The position numbers were made by a program, and so were the translations under genes. DNA of 64,000 nucleotides from an uncultured Alistipes sp. GTDB taxonomy: Bacteria; Bacteroidota; Bacteroidia; Bacteroidales; Rikenellaceae. The notes below the pieces were generated by a model. That model was not told the origin of the DNA. It saw only the letters and a list, made by a program, of their open reading frames with translations, and did not search any database. The DNA is taken from positions 1-64,000 of the forward strand of contig CAJMKE010000010.1 of NCBI GenBank assembly GCA_905213895.1, given 5' to 3'. This document shows positions 51,697 through 60,721 of the stretch, piece after piece (the first letter of the stretch is position 1; each line of letters opens with the position of its first letter).

Positions 51697-53109
51697 ATGA
51701 TGGAAGAACATATTTTCGACGAACTGCACGAGGAGTGCGGTGTTTTCGGAGTATACGGCGTGCATGATGCTTCGTCGATAATCTACTACGGTCTGCATTC
51801 GTTGCAGCACCGCGGACAGGAGGGATGCGGCATCGTCTGCGTGGACGACGAGGGCGCATTGTGCCGCCAGCGCGGTCAGGGACTGGTGAGCGAGGTTTTC
51901 GACGAGGGCAAACTCGCATCGCTCCGAGGCAGCATGGGCATAGGACACGTCCGCTACTCGACTACGGGCGGCGGCGGTCTGGACAACGTGCAGCCGTTCT
52001 TTTTCCGCCACAAGTCTGGCGATTTCGCTCTGGCGCACAACGGCAATCTCGTCAATTCGCGGCAACTCGCCGACTATCTCGAAAGCCGCGGCAGTCTGTT
52101 CCATTCGACGTCGGACAGCGAACTGCTCGCCCACCTTATCAAGAAAGACGGCAACCAGCCGCGTATAACGGCCATCATAGACGCGTTGAACATGCTCGAA
52201 GGCGCGTTCGCATTCCTGATAATGACCAAGAACCGCATATATGCCTGCCGCGACAAATACGGTCTGCGTCCGCTGTCGCTCGGTCGGCTCGGCGACGGCT
52301 ACGTCATCAGCAGCGAGACATGCGCGTTCGACGTCATCGGAGCGACGTTCCTCCGCGACATCGAACCGGGCGAAATCGTTACGATAGACGCCAAGGGACT
52401 GCGCAGCAACTACTATTCGCAGTATCAGCGTCGCAAGATGTGCGCCATGGAGTATATCTATTTCGCGCGTCCCGACAGCGACATCGAGGGTTGCAACGTC
52501 CATGCTTTCCGCAAGGAGTCGGGTCGTCTGCTCTACCGCGAGTCGCCTGCCGAAGCGGATATAGTCATCGGCGTTCCCGATTCGAGTTTGAGTGCAGCGA
52601 TGGGTTACAGCGAGGAGAGCGGCATCCCTTACGAAATGGGGCTTATCAAGAACAAATATGTCGGTCGCACCTTTATCCAGCCGTCGCAGGCTCTGCGCGA
52701 GAAGGGCGTGAAGATGAAACTCTCCGCCGTGCGCAGTATCGTGAGCGGCAAACGGGTGGTGCTTATCGACGACTCGATAGTCCGCGGCACTACGTCGCGC
52801 CGCATCGTCGAACTGCTCCGCGAAGCGGGTGCCACGGAGGTTCACGTGCGTATCGCCAGTCCGGCTATCACGCATCCTTGCTTCTACGGCGTCGATATTT
52901 CGACCTACGACGAACTGATGTGCGCCCACCGCGATACCGGCGAGGTCTGCCGCCTTATCGGTGCCGATTCGCTCGCGTTCCTGTCGAAACAGGCGACATT
53001 GGAGGCTGCCCGCGGGCGCAGCGAACTGTGTTTCGCATGTTTCACGGGCGAGTATCCGACGGGGCTGTACCAGTCCATCGAGGAGGCGAACAAGGACGGG
53101 AAATTCTGA
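51697..53109 (+). CDS. purF: Amidophosphoribosyltransferase
   Basis: The 470-residue protein has a short N-terminal propeptide before the catalytic Cys in ECGVFGVYG. A glutaminase domain (SLQHRGQEGCGI, HVRYSTTGG, ALAHNGNLVN) is followed by a phosphoribosyltransferase domain with GVPDSS, RTFIQPSQ and the PRPP loop VVLIDDSIVRGTT. It makes phosphoribosylamine, the first committed purine step. Two adjacent ATG codons (51697 and 51700) are possible starts. Confidence 0.96.
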   Translation: MMEEHIFDELHEECGVFGVYGVHDASSIIYYGLHSLQHRGQEGCGIVCVDDEGALCRQRGQGLVSEVFDEGKLASLRGSMGIGHVRYSTTGGGGLDNVQPFFFRHKSGDFALAHNGNLVNSRQLADYLESRGSLFHSTSDSELLAHLIKKDGNQPRITAIIDALNMLEGAFAFLIMTKNRIYACRDKYGLRPLSLGRLGDGYVISSETCAFDVIGATFLRDIEPGEIVTIDAKGLRSNYYSQYQRRKMCAMEYIYFARPDSDIEGCNVHAFRKESGRLLYRESPAEADIVIGVPDSSLSAAMGYSEESGIPYEMGLIKNKYVGRTFIQPSQALREKGVKMKLSAVRSIVSGKRVVLIDDSIVRGTTSRRIVELLREAGATEVHVRIASPAITHPCFYGVDISTYDELMCAHRDTGEVCRLIGADSLAFLSKQATLEAARGRSELCFACFTGEYPTGLYQSIEEANKDGKF

Positions 53110-53118
53110 TGTGATTGT

Positions 53119-53195
53119 CGTCATTCTGAGCGTAGCGAAGAATCCGAATAATACGAGTTCGATGAAACAGATCCTTCGTTTCACTCAGGATGACG
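53119..53195. repeat. Dispersed palindromic repeat GTCATTCTGAGCG, copy 3
   Basis: It begins CGTCATTCTGAGCGTAGCGAA and ends CACTCAGGATGACGG. The middle differs from copies 1 and 2. It starts 10 nt after purF, in the purF-purM gap. Confidence 0.8.
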
Positions 53196-53271
53196 GATTA
53201 ACGATAAAATGTAGAGAGCATAGACGTTTTGATTTTAATTCTGAAATATCAAATAAAAACATACTTGACAA

Positions 53272-54297
53272 ATGGCTGAAAGTTATGAAAAGGCGGGCGT
53301 GAACCTCGAAGCGGGTTACGAAGTGGTTCGCCGTATCAAGTCCCACGTGGCGTCTACCGCCCGTGCGGGTGTAATGGGAAATATCGGGGCGTTCGGCGGA
53401 ATGTTCGACCTCGCGTCGCTCGGCGTGAAGGAGCCGGTGCTCGTGAGCGGAACCGACGGTGTCGGCACGAAACTGAAACTGGCGTTCGCGATGGACAAGC
53501 ACGACACTATCGGTATCGATGCCGTGGCGATGTGCGTGAACGACGTGTTGGCGCAGGGTGCAGAACCGCTGTTCTTCCTCGATTATGTGGCTGTCGGACA
53601 CAACGAACCGGCGAAAATCGAAGCGATAGTAGCCGGTGTAGCCGAGGGTTGCCGTCAGGCGGGCTGCGCGCTTATCGGCGGTGAGACGGCGGAGATGCCG
53701 GGCATGTATGCCGAGGGCGAGTACGACATCGCGGGATTCACATGCGGCGTCGTCGAACGGTCGAAACTCATCGACGGCTCGAAAGTCAAGGTCGGCGACG
53801 CGCTGGTCGGCATCGCGTCGAGCGGAGTTCATTCCAACGGTTTCAGCCTCGTCCGCAAGATTCTGGCTGACAACGCGCTCGACCTCGACAAGCGGTACGA
53901 CGAACTCGGCGGTCGCACGCTGGGCGAAGCGTTGCTCGCTCCGACCAGAATCTATGTGAAGCAGGTATTGGAGGTTGTGCGCAACTGCGATGTTCACGGT
54001 ATCAGCCATATCACCGGCGGCGGATTCGACGAGAACATTCCTCGCATACTGCACGAGGGACAGGGTCTCGAAATCGAAGAGGGTTCGTGGGAGATTCTGC
54101 CGCTGTTCCGTCTGTTGGAGCAGTGGGGCGGCATTCCGCACCGCGAGATGTTCAACATCTTCAACATGGGTATAGGCATGGTGATAGCCCTCGATGCGGG
54201 CGAAGCGCAGAAAGCGATGGACATTCTCGCTGCGGCGGGCGAAAAGGCTTCGGTAATCGGTCGCGTAACCGGCAGCGAAGGAGTGGTGATAGGATAA
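53272..54297 (+). CDS. purM: Phosphoribosylformylglycinamidine cyclo-ligase
   Basis: The 341-residue protein begins ESYEKAGVNLEAGYEVV. It contains LVSGTDGVGTKLKLA, DAVAMCVNDVLAQGAEPLF, LIGGETAEMPGMY and HITGGGFDENIPR. It closes the imidazole ring to form AIR. The arrangement after purF agrees with the pathway. Confidence 0.96.
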   Translation: MAESYEKAGVNLEAGYEVVRRIKSHVASTARAGVMGNIGAFGGMFDLASLGVKEPVLVSGTDGVGTKLKLAFAMDKHDTIGIDAVAMCVNDVLAQGAEPLFFLDYVAVGHNEPAKIEAIVAGVAEGCRQAGCALIGGETAEMPGMYAEGEYDIAGFTCGVVERSKLIDGSKVKVGDALVGIASSGVHSNGFSLVRKILADNALDLDKRYDELGGRTLGEALLAPTRIYVKQVLEVVRNCDVHGISHITGGGFDENIPRILHEGQGLEIEEGSWEILPLFRLLEQWGGIPHREMFNIFNMGIGMVIALDAGEAQKAMDILAAAGEKASVIGRVTGSEGVVIG

Positions 54298-54302
54298 TTT
54301 TT

Positions 54303-54345
54303 CTTTAAGGTCGTTAAGGACTTTAAAGACTTTAAGGGATTTTAA
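54303..54345. repeat. YTTAARGWC array between purM and purH
   Basis: Four to five units (TTTAAGGTC, GTTAAGGAC, TTTAAAGAC, TTTAAGGGA) begin 6 nt after the purM stop codon. Confidence 0.85.
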
Positions 54346-54361
54346 TAAAAGAAGAAACTAT

Positions 54362-55891
54362 ATGAGAGCATTGGTAAGTGTCAGCGACAAGAGCGGACTC
54401 GTAGAGTTCGTCACGGGATTGCAGTCGCTGGGTTGGGAGATAATCGCTACGGGCGGAACGCAGCGTCTGCTCGAACAAAGCGGTGTAAAGACGATAGGTA
54501 TCAGCGAGGTTACGGGATTTCCCGAAATCTGCGACGGTCGCGTGAAGACGCTGCACCCGAAAGTACACGGGGCGTTGCTGGCGCGCCGCGACGACGAGAG
54601 CCATTTGCAGGCGTTGCGCGAAAACGGAATAGGATTCATCGACATGGTCTGCGTGAACCTCTATCCGTTCCGCGAGACCATCGCCAAGGAGGGCGTTACG
54701 ATGGCTGATGCCATCGAGAATATCGACATCGGCGGTCCGTCGATGCTGCGCAGCGCGGCGAAAAACTATCGCGACGTTACGGTCGTTTGCGACCCGTCGG
54801 ACTACGGTCGCGTACTCGCCGAGATTCGCGACAACGGCAACACTCTGCCCGAAACCCGTCTGATGCTCTCCGCCAAGGCGTATACGCATACCGCCGAGTA
54901 CGACTCGTGCATCGCGACGTTCATGCGCGACAAGGCGGGTCTGCCGGAGAAACTGTTCCTCGAATTCGATTTGGCGCAGAGCCTGCGCTACGGCGAGAAT
55001 CCGCACCAGTCCGCCAAATTCTATCGCGAGGGCAAGCCGTCGCCGTTCTCGCTCGCATTCGCCGAGCAGTTGGGCGGCAAGGAGTTGTCGTACAACAATA
55101 TTCAGGACGCCAATGCGGCGTTGAACATCGTCCGCGAGTTCGACGAGCCGTTCTGCGTCGGTCTGAAACATATGAACCCTTGCGGCGCAGCCGTCGGAAA
55201 GGACATCCGGGAGGCGTGGACGCGTGCCTACGAGGCCGACAAGGTGAGCATCTACGGAGGTATCGTGGCGGTGAACCGCGAACTTACGGGCGAGGTCGCC
55301 GAGATGATGAAGCCTATATTCCTCGAAATCGTCATCGCGCCGTCGTTCTCGGCGGAGGCGTTGGAGGTCTTCGCATCGAAGAAGAACCTGCGTCTGCTCA
55401 AAGTCGATATGACGCGCACCGATGCAGTGCCTGACCAGTATGTCAGCGTGAACGGCGGTCTGCTCGTCCAGCAACTCGATACGAAGACGGCGCATGTCGA
55501 GGAGTCGATGTGCGTAACGAAAGTCCGTCCTACGGCGGCTCAACTCGCCGACATGGAGTTCGGCTGGCGCATCGTGAAACACGTCAAATCCAACGCTATC
55601 GCAGTCGTTCGCGACGGACATACGATAGGTGTCGGCGCAGGTCAGATGAACCGCGTCGGTTCTGCCGAAATCGCGTTGCGCGAAGCGCAGGCGCAGGGCT
55701 TCACCGAGGGTCTGGTGCTTGCTTCGGACGGATTCCTGCCGTTCGACGATACTGTCGCTCTGGCGGCGAAGTACGGCGTTGCGGCTATCGTTCAGCCGGG
55801 CGGAAGCATCCGCGACAACGATGCTATTGCCAAGGCAGACGAATTGGGCATAACGATGTTGTTCACCGGAATGCGCCACTTCAAACACTGA
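54362..55891 (+). CDS. purH: Bifunctional AICAR transformylase/IMP cyclohydrolase
   Basis: The 509-residue protein joins an N-terminal MGS-like cyclohydrolase (RALVSVSDKSGLVEFV, ATGGTQRLLE, GRVKTLHPKVHG) to a C-terminal AICAR transformylase (LRYGENPHQSA, VGLKHMNPCGAAVG, SDGFLPFDDTV, QPGGSIRD). It carries out the last two steps to IMP. Confidence 0.97.
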   Translation: MRALVSVSDKSGLVEFVTGLQSLGWEIIATGGTQRLLEQSGVKTIGISEVTGFPEICDGRVKTLHPKVHGALLARRDDESHLQALRENGIGFIDMVCVNLYPFRETIAKEGVTMADAIENIDIGGPSMLRSAAKNYRDVTVVCDPSDYGRVLAEIRDNGNTLPETRLMLSAKAYTHTAEYDSCIATFMRDKAGLPEKLFLEFDLAQSLRYGENPHQSAKFYREGKPSPFSLAFAEQLGGKELSYNNIQDANAALNIVREFDEPFCVGLKHMNPCGAAVGKDIREAWTRAYEADKVSIYGGIVAVNRELTGEVAEMMKPIFLEIVIAPSFSAEALEVFASKKNLRLLKVDMTRTDAVPDQYVSVNGGLLVQQLDTKTAHVEESMCVTKVRPTAAQLADMEFGWRIVKHVKSNAIAVVRDGHTIGVGAGQMNRVGSAEIALREAQAQGFTEGLVLASDGFLPFDDTVALAAKYGVAAIVQPGGSIRDNDAIAKADELGITMLFTGMRHFKH

Positions 55892-55908
55892 TTTCGGATT
55901 CTTTCGGT

Positions 55909-55974
55909 CTGTTTTTCTCTGCGACTCTCGAGAAATAGTCCCGCTATGTCCCTTCGAGCCGCAGAGAAAAACAG
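55909..55974. repeat. 66-bp inverted repeat with perfect 15-bp ends between purH and purD
   Basis: CTGTTTTTCTCTGCG (55909-55923) and its exact complement (55960-55974) enclose 36 nt with an internal CTCGAG-type inverted pair. It could be a mobile-like repeat element or a hairpin inside the operon. The remaining gap has no gene. Confidence 0.75.
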
Positions 55975-56032
55975 CCTCGAAACAGTCTCAAAATGACTGA
56001 AAATTGAAATTATAAAAAACAAACCATACGAA

Positions 56033-57286
56033 ATGAAGGTTTTAGTAGTGGGCGGCGGCGGTCGCTGCCATGCGATTGTCGATGCGCTGTCGCGGTCGGC
56101 GCAGGTCGGTAAGATATATTGCGCTCCGGCGAATGCCGGCATAGCGGCGCAGGCGGAAGCAGTCGCGATAAAGGATACCGATGTCGAGGGGTTGAAGCGT
56201 TTCGCGCTCGAAAACGCAATCGACCTTACCGTCGTGGGTCCCGAAGCGGCACTGGCGGTCGGTATCGTCGATACGTTCCGCGAAGCGGGGCTGCGGATTT
56301 TCGGACATACCCGTGCGGCTGCGCGTATCGAGACGAGCAAGGAGTTCGCCAAAGAACTTATGGCTAAATACGACATCCCGACTGCGGGCTATCGGGCGTT
56401 CTCGTCCTACGACGAGGCGCGCGCATACGTCGCTTCGCGTCCTCTGCCGGCTGTGCTGAAATACGACGGACTGGCTGCGGGCAAAGGCGTCGTGATTGCC
56501 GAGACGATGGAGGATGCCGATGCCGCACTGCGCGACATGCTACTCGACGACCGCTTTGGCGAGGGTCGGGTAGTGGTCGAGGACTATCTCGAAGGTCCGG
56601 AATTTTCGTTCATGTGCTTTGTCGACGGCGAGCGGCTCTATCCGATGCCTCTGTCGCAGGACCACAAGCGCGCTTTCGACGGCGACAAAGGTCCGAATAC
56701 GGGCGGTATGGGTGCCTATACGCGCCTGCCGTTCGTTACGGAGGAGGTCGAGCGGTTCGCATTCGAGAAGATTATGGTCCCGACGGCGCGCGCGATGGTC
56801 GCCGAGGGCTGCCCGCTTTCGGGCGTGCTTTACGGCGGACTGATGCTGACGCGCAACGGAGTGAAGGTAATCGAGTTCAACGCCCGTTTCGGCGACCCAG
56901 AAACCGAAGTCGTTTTGCCGCTGCTCGAAAGCGATATTTGCGATATTTTTTGTAATATTGCCGAGGGCAAGCCGCTCGCGTCCGCTCCGCAGTGGAGCGA
57001 TGAGGCGACGCTCGGCATAGTCCTCGCGTCGAAAGGCTATCCGGCAGACTACGAAAAGGGCTTCCCGATTCGCGGTACGGAGAAGGTGGACGGCACGGTA
57101 TACCACATGGGTACGGCGCGCCGTGACGGCGAACTGGTTACGGCGGGAGGTCGCGTGATGATTGTCGTGTGCAAGGGTGCCACTCTCCGCGAGGCGCAGG
57201 AGCATGCGCGCCGTGAGGTCGCCAAAATCGAGTGCGAGAACCTGTTCCACCGCAGCGACATCGGCGACAAGGCGTTCAAATATTAA
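56033..57286 (+). CDS. purD: Phosphoribosylamine-glycine ligase
   Basis: The 417-residue ATP-grasp enzyme starts VLVVGGGGRCHAIVDAL. It contains VVGPEAALAVGIVD, KYDGLAAGKGVVIAE, FSFMCFVDGE, DHKRAFDGDKGPNTGGMGAY and EFNARFGDPETEV. It makes glycinamide ribonucleotide. Its stop codon is inside a short YTTAARGWC array. Confidence 0.96.
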   Translation: MKVLVVGGGGRCHAIVDALSRSAQVGKIYCAPANAGIAAQAEAVAIKDTDVEGLKRFALENAIDLTVVGPEAALAVGIVDTFREAGLRIFGHTRAAARIETSKEFAKELMAKYDIPTAGYRAFSSYDEARAYVASRPLPAVLKYDGLAAGKGVVIAETMEDADAALRDMLLDDRFGEGRVVVEDYLEGPEFSFMCFVDGERLYPMPLSQDHKRAFDGDKGPNTGGMGAYTRLPFVTEEVERFAFEKIMVPTARAMVAEGCPLSGVLYGGLMLTRNGVKVIEFNARFGDPETEVVLPLLESDICDIFCNIAEGKPLASAPQWSDEATLGIVLASKGYPADYEKGFPIRGTEKVDGTVYHMGTARRDGELVTAGGRVMIVVCKGATLREAQEHARREVAKIECENLFHRSDIGDKAFKY

Positions 57287-57296
57287 GGTCGTTAAA
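57282..57296. repeat. Short YTTAARGWC array over the purD stop codon
   Basis: One full and one partial unit (ATTAAGGTC, GTTAAA) include the purD TAA. Confidence 0.6.
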
Positions 57297-57311
57297 AAAA
57301 CTGGAAAGATT

Positions 57312-58163
57312 ATGATAATAGACGGAAAAGAACTCTCCTCGCGGCTGAAAGCCGGAATGGCGGAACGTGTCGCGTCGCTGCGCGGGCAGTACGGCAGAGT
57401 GCCGGTGCTGACGGTGATACTCGTCGGCGAAAATCCTGCGAGCCAGTCGTATGTGAGGGGCAAAATCAAATCCGCCGGCGAAGTCGGCATCGACAGCCGG
57501 CTCATCTCGATGCCCGAGAGCGTGTCGGAGAGTGAACTGCTCGACACCATCGCGCGTCTGAACGGCGATGCGGAGGTGGACGGAATCCTCGTCCAACTGC
57601 CGTTGCCGCGGCATATCGACGAAGACAAGGTCATCGCCGCCATTTCGTTGGAGAAAGACGTGGACGGATTCCACCCGCTCAATGTCGCCCGACTGTGGCT
57701 AGGCATGCCGTGCGTGCTGCCGTGTACGCCGAAAGGTGTGATGCGTATGCTCGCCGACTGCGGCATCGCGACCGAGGGCAAACGGGCTGTTGTCGTCGGA
57801 CGCAGCAATATCGTCGGACAGCCGATGGCGAAACTGCTGCTTAACGGCAATGCGACTGTAACGATTGCCCATTCGCGGACGAAAAACCTCGCCGAGGTAA
57901 CCCGCGAAGCCGACATTCTCGTTGCGGCGGTCGGACGTCCACGCATGATAGGTGCCGACATGGTTAAGGAGGGTGCAGTGGTAATCGACGTGGGTGTGAA
58001 CCGCGATCCTGCCACGGGCAAACTCTGCGGCGACGTCGATTTCGCGGCTTGCTGCGACAAGGCGTCGTACATCACCCCTGTTCCGGGCGGCGTAGGTCCG
58101 ATGACCATCTGCATGCTAATGGAGAATACCATTGAATGCTTTATTAACAGAATCAATAAATAA
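57312..58163 (+). CDS. folD: Methylenetetrahydrofolate dehydrogenase/methenyl-THF cyclohydrolase
   Basis: The 283-residue protein has the FolD features: NPASQSYVRGKIKSAGEVGI with the catalytic Tyr-x3-Lys, DGILVQLPLPRHID, PCTPKGVMRML, VVVGRSNIVGQPMA and TPVPGGVGPMT. It supplies 10-formyl-THF for purine synthesis. It lies between purD and purB. ATG at 57312 is the family start. Confidence 0.96.
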   Translation: MIIDGKELSSRLKAGMAERVASLRGQYGRVPVLTVILVGENPASQSYVRGKIKSAGEVGIDSRLISMPESVSESELLDTIARLNGDAEVDGILVQLPLPRHIDEDKVIAAISLEKDVDGFHPLNVARLWLGMPCVLPCTPKGVMRMLADCGIATEGKRAVVVGRSNIVGQPMAKLLLNGNATVTIAHSRTKNLAEVTREADILVAAVGRPRMIGADMVKEGAVVIDVGVNRDPATGKLCGDVDFAACCDKASYITPVPGGVGPMTICMLMENTIECFINRINK

Positions 58164-58171
58164 GGAATATT

Positions 58172-59464
58172 ATGATCGAACGATACAGCCGTCCCGCGAT
58201 GCGTGCGGTATGGACGGAGAAAAACAAATTCGACGCATATCTGAAAGTCGAAATCCTCGCTTCGGAGGCGTGGAGCGAACTCGGCGTAGTGCCGAAAGAG
58301 GACGTGAAGAAGTTGTGGGAGCGCGCGTCGTTCTCCATCGACCGCATCAAGGAGATTGAGGAGCAGACCCGCCACGACATCGTCGCATTCACCCGCGCCG
58401 TGAGCGAAACTCTCGGCGAGGAACGCAAATGGGTTCACTACGGACTGACTTCGACCGACGTTGTCGATACTGCTAACGGCTATCTGCTCTCGCAGGCAAA
58501 CAAAATCCTGTTGCAGGACATCGAAGAGTTCATGACGGTGCTGAGCCGCCGTGCCGAGGAGTTCCGCTCGACGCCGTGCATCGGTCGTACCCACGGCATC
58601 CATGCCGACATCACCTGCTTCGGTCTGAAATGGGCGTTGTGGTACGAGGAGATGAAACGCAATCTCGACCGCTTCCGCCGCGCAGCACGCGGCGTGGAGG
58701 TCGGCAAAATCAGCGGTGCTGTCGGCAACTTCGCCAATATTCCGCCGTCGATTCAGGACTACGTCTGCGCCAAACTCGGTATCGACAGCGCGAACATCTC
58801 GACGCAGGTCATCCAGCGCGACCGCCACGCCTACTATATCGCGACGCTCGCCGTCATCGCTTCGTCGCTCGAACAGATGGCGATGGAGGTGCGCAATCTC
58901 CAACGCACCGAAGTTCACGAGGTCGAGGAGGCTTTCGGTCGCGGACAGAAGGGTTCGAGCGCGATGCCGCACAAGCGCAACCCTATCAGCAGCGAGAACA
59001 TCTGCGGCTGCGCCCGCGTGATGCGCGGATATATGGCTACGGCGTGCGAGAACGTCGCTTTGTGGCACGAACGCGACATTTCGCACTCGGCGACCGAGCG
59101 CATCATACTGCCCGACGCGACGATGCTGCTCGACTATATGCTGGTACGCTTCAAGGGCATACTCGAAAATCTGGTTGTGTTCCCCGATGTGATGCTCGAA
59201 AATATCTACCGCACCCGCAAGGTGATTTTCGCACAGCGCGTGATGAACGCTCTGATAGGCAAGGGACTTTCGCGCGAGGAGGCTTACGATACCGTGCAGC
59301 CGATTGCGATGCGTGCGATGAGCGAACGCGCCGACTATCAGGAGTTGCTCGCTGCCGACGGGAAGGTGATGTCGCTGCTTACGCGCGCCGAACTCGACGA
59401 CTGCTTCACGCTCGAATACTATATGAAGAATGTCGATTTCATCTACCGCCGTGTAGGAATCTGA
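58172..59464 (+). CDS. purB: Adenylosuccinate lyase
   Basis: The 430-residue protein begins ERYSRPAMRAVWTEKNKF. It contains TSTDVVDTANGYLL, TPCIGRTHGIHAD, and the fumarase/lyase signature GSSAMPHKRNPI near residue 267. It acts twice in purine synthesis (SAICAR and adenylosuccinate). It is 8 nt after folD and is the last gene of the purine cluster. Confidence 0.96.
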   Translation: MIERYSRPAMRAVWTEKNKFDAYLKVEILASEAWSELGVVPKEDVKKLWERASFSIDRIKEIEEQTRHDIVAFTRAVSETLGEERKWVHYGLTSTDVVDTANGYLLSQANKILLQDIEEFMTVLSRRAEEFRSTPCIGRTHGIHADITCFGLKWALWYEEMKRNLDRFRRAARGVEVGKISGAVGNFANIPPSIQDYVCAKLGIDSANISTQVIQRDRHAYYIATLAVIASSLEQMAMEVRNLQRTEVHEVEEAFGRGQKGSSAMPHKRNPISSENICGCARVMRGYMATACENVALWHERDISHSATERIILPDATMLLDYMLVRFKGILENLVVFPDVMLENIYRTRKVIFAQRVMNALIGKGLSREEAYDTVQPIAMRAMSERADYQELLAADGKVMSLLTRAELDDCFTLEYYMKNVDFIYRRVGI

Positions 59465-59490
59465 TGCTGCGCGAAGCGACGGTTTGTTTT

Positions 59491-59519
59491 TTGCGCGGGA
59501 GGTTAAACCTCCCGCGCAA
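59491..59519 (+). terminator. Palindromic hairpin after purB
   Basis: TTGCGCGGGAGGTT and its exact complement are separated by one base. T residues are sparse on either side, so the terminator function is probable but not certain. Confidence 0.5.
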
Positions 59520-59521
59520 TT

Positions 59522-59559
59522 CTTTAATGACTTTAAGGTCGTTAAGGTCCTTAACGTCA
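59522..59559. repeat. YTTAARGWC array between purB and pyrB
   Basis: Four units (TTTAATGAC, TTTAAGGTC, GTTAAGGTC, CTTAACGTC) lie between two hairpins in the convergent gap. Confidence 0.85.
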
Positions 59560-59560
59560 A

Positions 59561-59615
59561 GCAGCCGCCAATAAGGCGGCTGCTGTAAAGAGTGCGGGAG
59601 GCTTATCCGCCCGCA
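59561..59615 (-). terminator. Two hairpins at the 3' end of the pyr operon
   Basis: GCAGCCGCC/GGCGGCTGC (59561-59583) and TGCGGG/CCCGCA (59593-59615) lie just beyond the pyrB stop codon. No long T-run is visible. Confidence 0.45.
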
Positions 59616-59627
59616 AGACGAAAAATC

Positions 59628-60710
59628 CTATTTCTGTGCCGTTGCGTCGCAGTAGATGCAGCGGAAGACGCCGCTGTCCGCGGCGCGGAACTTCGGCTCG
59701 ACGTTCTCGTTGTTGCAGATGCACTTCGGATTGGTGCAGTGCAGCAACGCATTCTCGACCGGTTCGCAGTGTTTCGGCATCGGATGCGCAGGGTCGTTCT
59801 GCCAGTCGAGCAGTCGGCAGATGAGTGCCATGCGCACGAACTTGCCGTTCTCGACCTGACGGAAATAGGCTGCGCGAGGGTCGGTATCGACCTCCTTTTC
59901 GATTTCGTTCACTCGCGGTAGCGGGTGGAGAATCGCCATTTCGCGTTTCGCCGCGCGAAGTTTGGCGCAGTCGAGTACGAAACTGTCCTTCACGCGTTCG
60001 TACTCCGCCTCGTCGGTGAAACGCTCCTTCTGCACGCGCGTCATGTAGAGTACATCGAGTTCGCCCATGACCTCCTCCATGGTGCGGCACTCGCGGTATT
60101 CGATTCCGCAGCGGTCGCACACTTCGTGCTTGATATAGTCGGGCAGGCGCAGTTCGTCGGGCGCGATAAGAACTATCTTCGTACCCTCGTAGCGCGACAG
60201 AGCCTTGATGAGCGAATGCACGGTGCGTCCGTAGAGCAGGTCGCCGCAGAATCCGACAGTCAGATTGTCGAGATGTCCGAGTTCGCGCTTTATGGTGAGC
60301 AGGTCGGTGAGAGTCTGCGTCGGGTGGCTGTGGCTGCCGTCGCCCGCATTGATAATCGGTACGCGCGATACGCCCGAAGCGACGAGCGGCGCACCCTCGA
60401 TGTGATGACGCATGGCAATGATGTCGGCGAAGCAGCCGACCACGCGCACGGTGTCCTCGACGGTTTCGCCCTTGCTCACCGACGAATTGCGGGCGTCGGA
60501 GAAGCCGAGTACGTTGCCGCCCAGTTCCATCATCGCGGCGGTGAAACTCAACCGCGTGCGGGTACTTGGTTCGTAGAACAGAGTGGCGAGTTTGCGTCCC
60601 TTGCAACGCTCGGCATAGCGGTCGCGGTGGGCTATTATGTCTTCGGCGAGAGCGACGATGTCGGCGGTCTCCTCCGGAGTGAGGTCTGTCGGGTCGATAA
60701 GATGTTTCAT
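59628..60710 (-). CDS. pyrB: Aspartate carbamoyltransferase with C-terminal PyrI-like zinc domain
   Basis: The 360-residue protein has a complete catalytic chain: FYEPSTRTRLSF, KGETVEDTVRVVG, HPTQTLTDLLTI, DVLYMTRVQKERF and the HPLPRVNEIEKEV motif. The last 36 residues contain Cys325-x4-Cys330 and Cys351-x2-Cys354. This spacing matches the zinc site of the regulatory subunit PyrI (Cys-x4-Cys ... Cys-x2-Cys). The nucleotide-binding allosteric half of PyrI is absent. It condenses carbamoyl phosphate and aspartate. The zinc domain may stabilise the trimer; allosteric control by CTP or ATP cannot be expected from this chain alone. The start at 60710 (MKHLIDPTDLTPEE) fits the family; the longer frame covers pyrE antisense sequence. 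It is 11 nt after pyrE. Confidence 0.92.
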   Translation of the reverse strand: MKHLIDPTDLTPEETADIVALAEDIIAHRDRYAERCKGRKLATLFYEPSTRTRLSFTAAMMELGGNVLGFSDARNSSVSKGETVEDTVRVVGCFADIIAMRHHIEGAPLVASGVSRVPIINAGDGSHSHPTQTLTDLLTIKRELGHLDNLTVGFCGDLLYGRTVHSLIKALSRYEGTKIVLIAPDELRLPDYIKHEVCDRCGIEYRECRTMEEVMGELDVLYMTRVQKERFTDEAEYERVKDSFVLDCAKLRAAKREMAILHPLPRVNEIEKEVDTDPRAAYFRQVENGKFVRMALICRLLDWQNDPAHPMPKHCEPVENALLHCTNPKCICNNENVEPKFRAADSGVFRCIYCDATAQK

Positions 60711-60721
60711 GATATGGGGTT

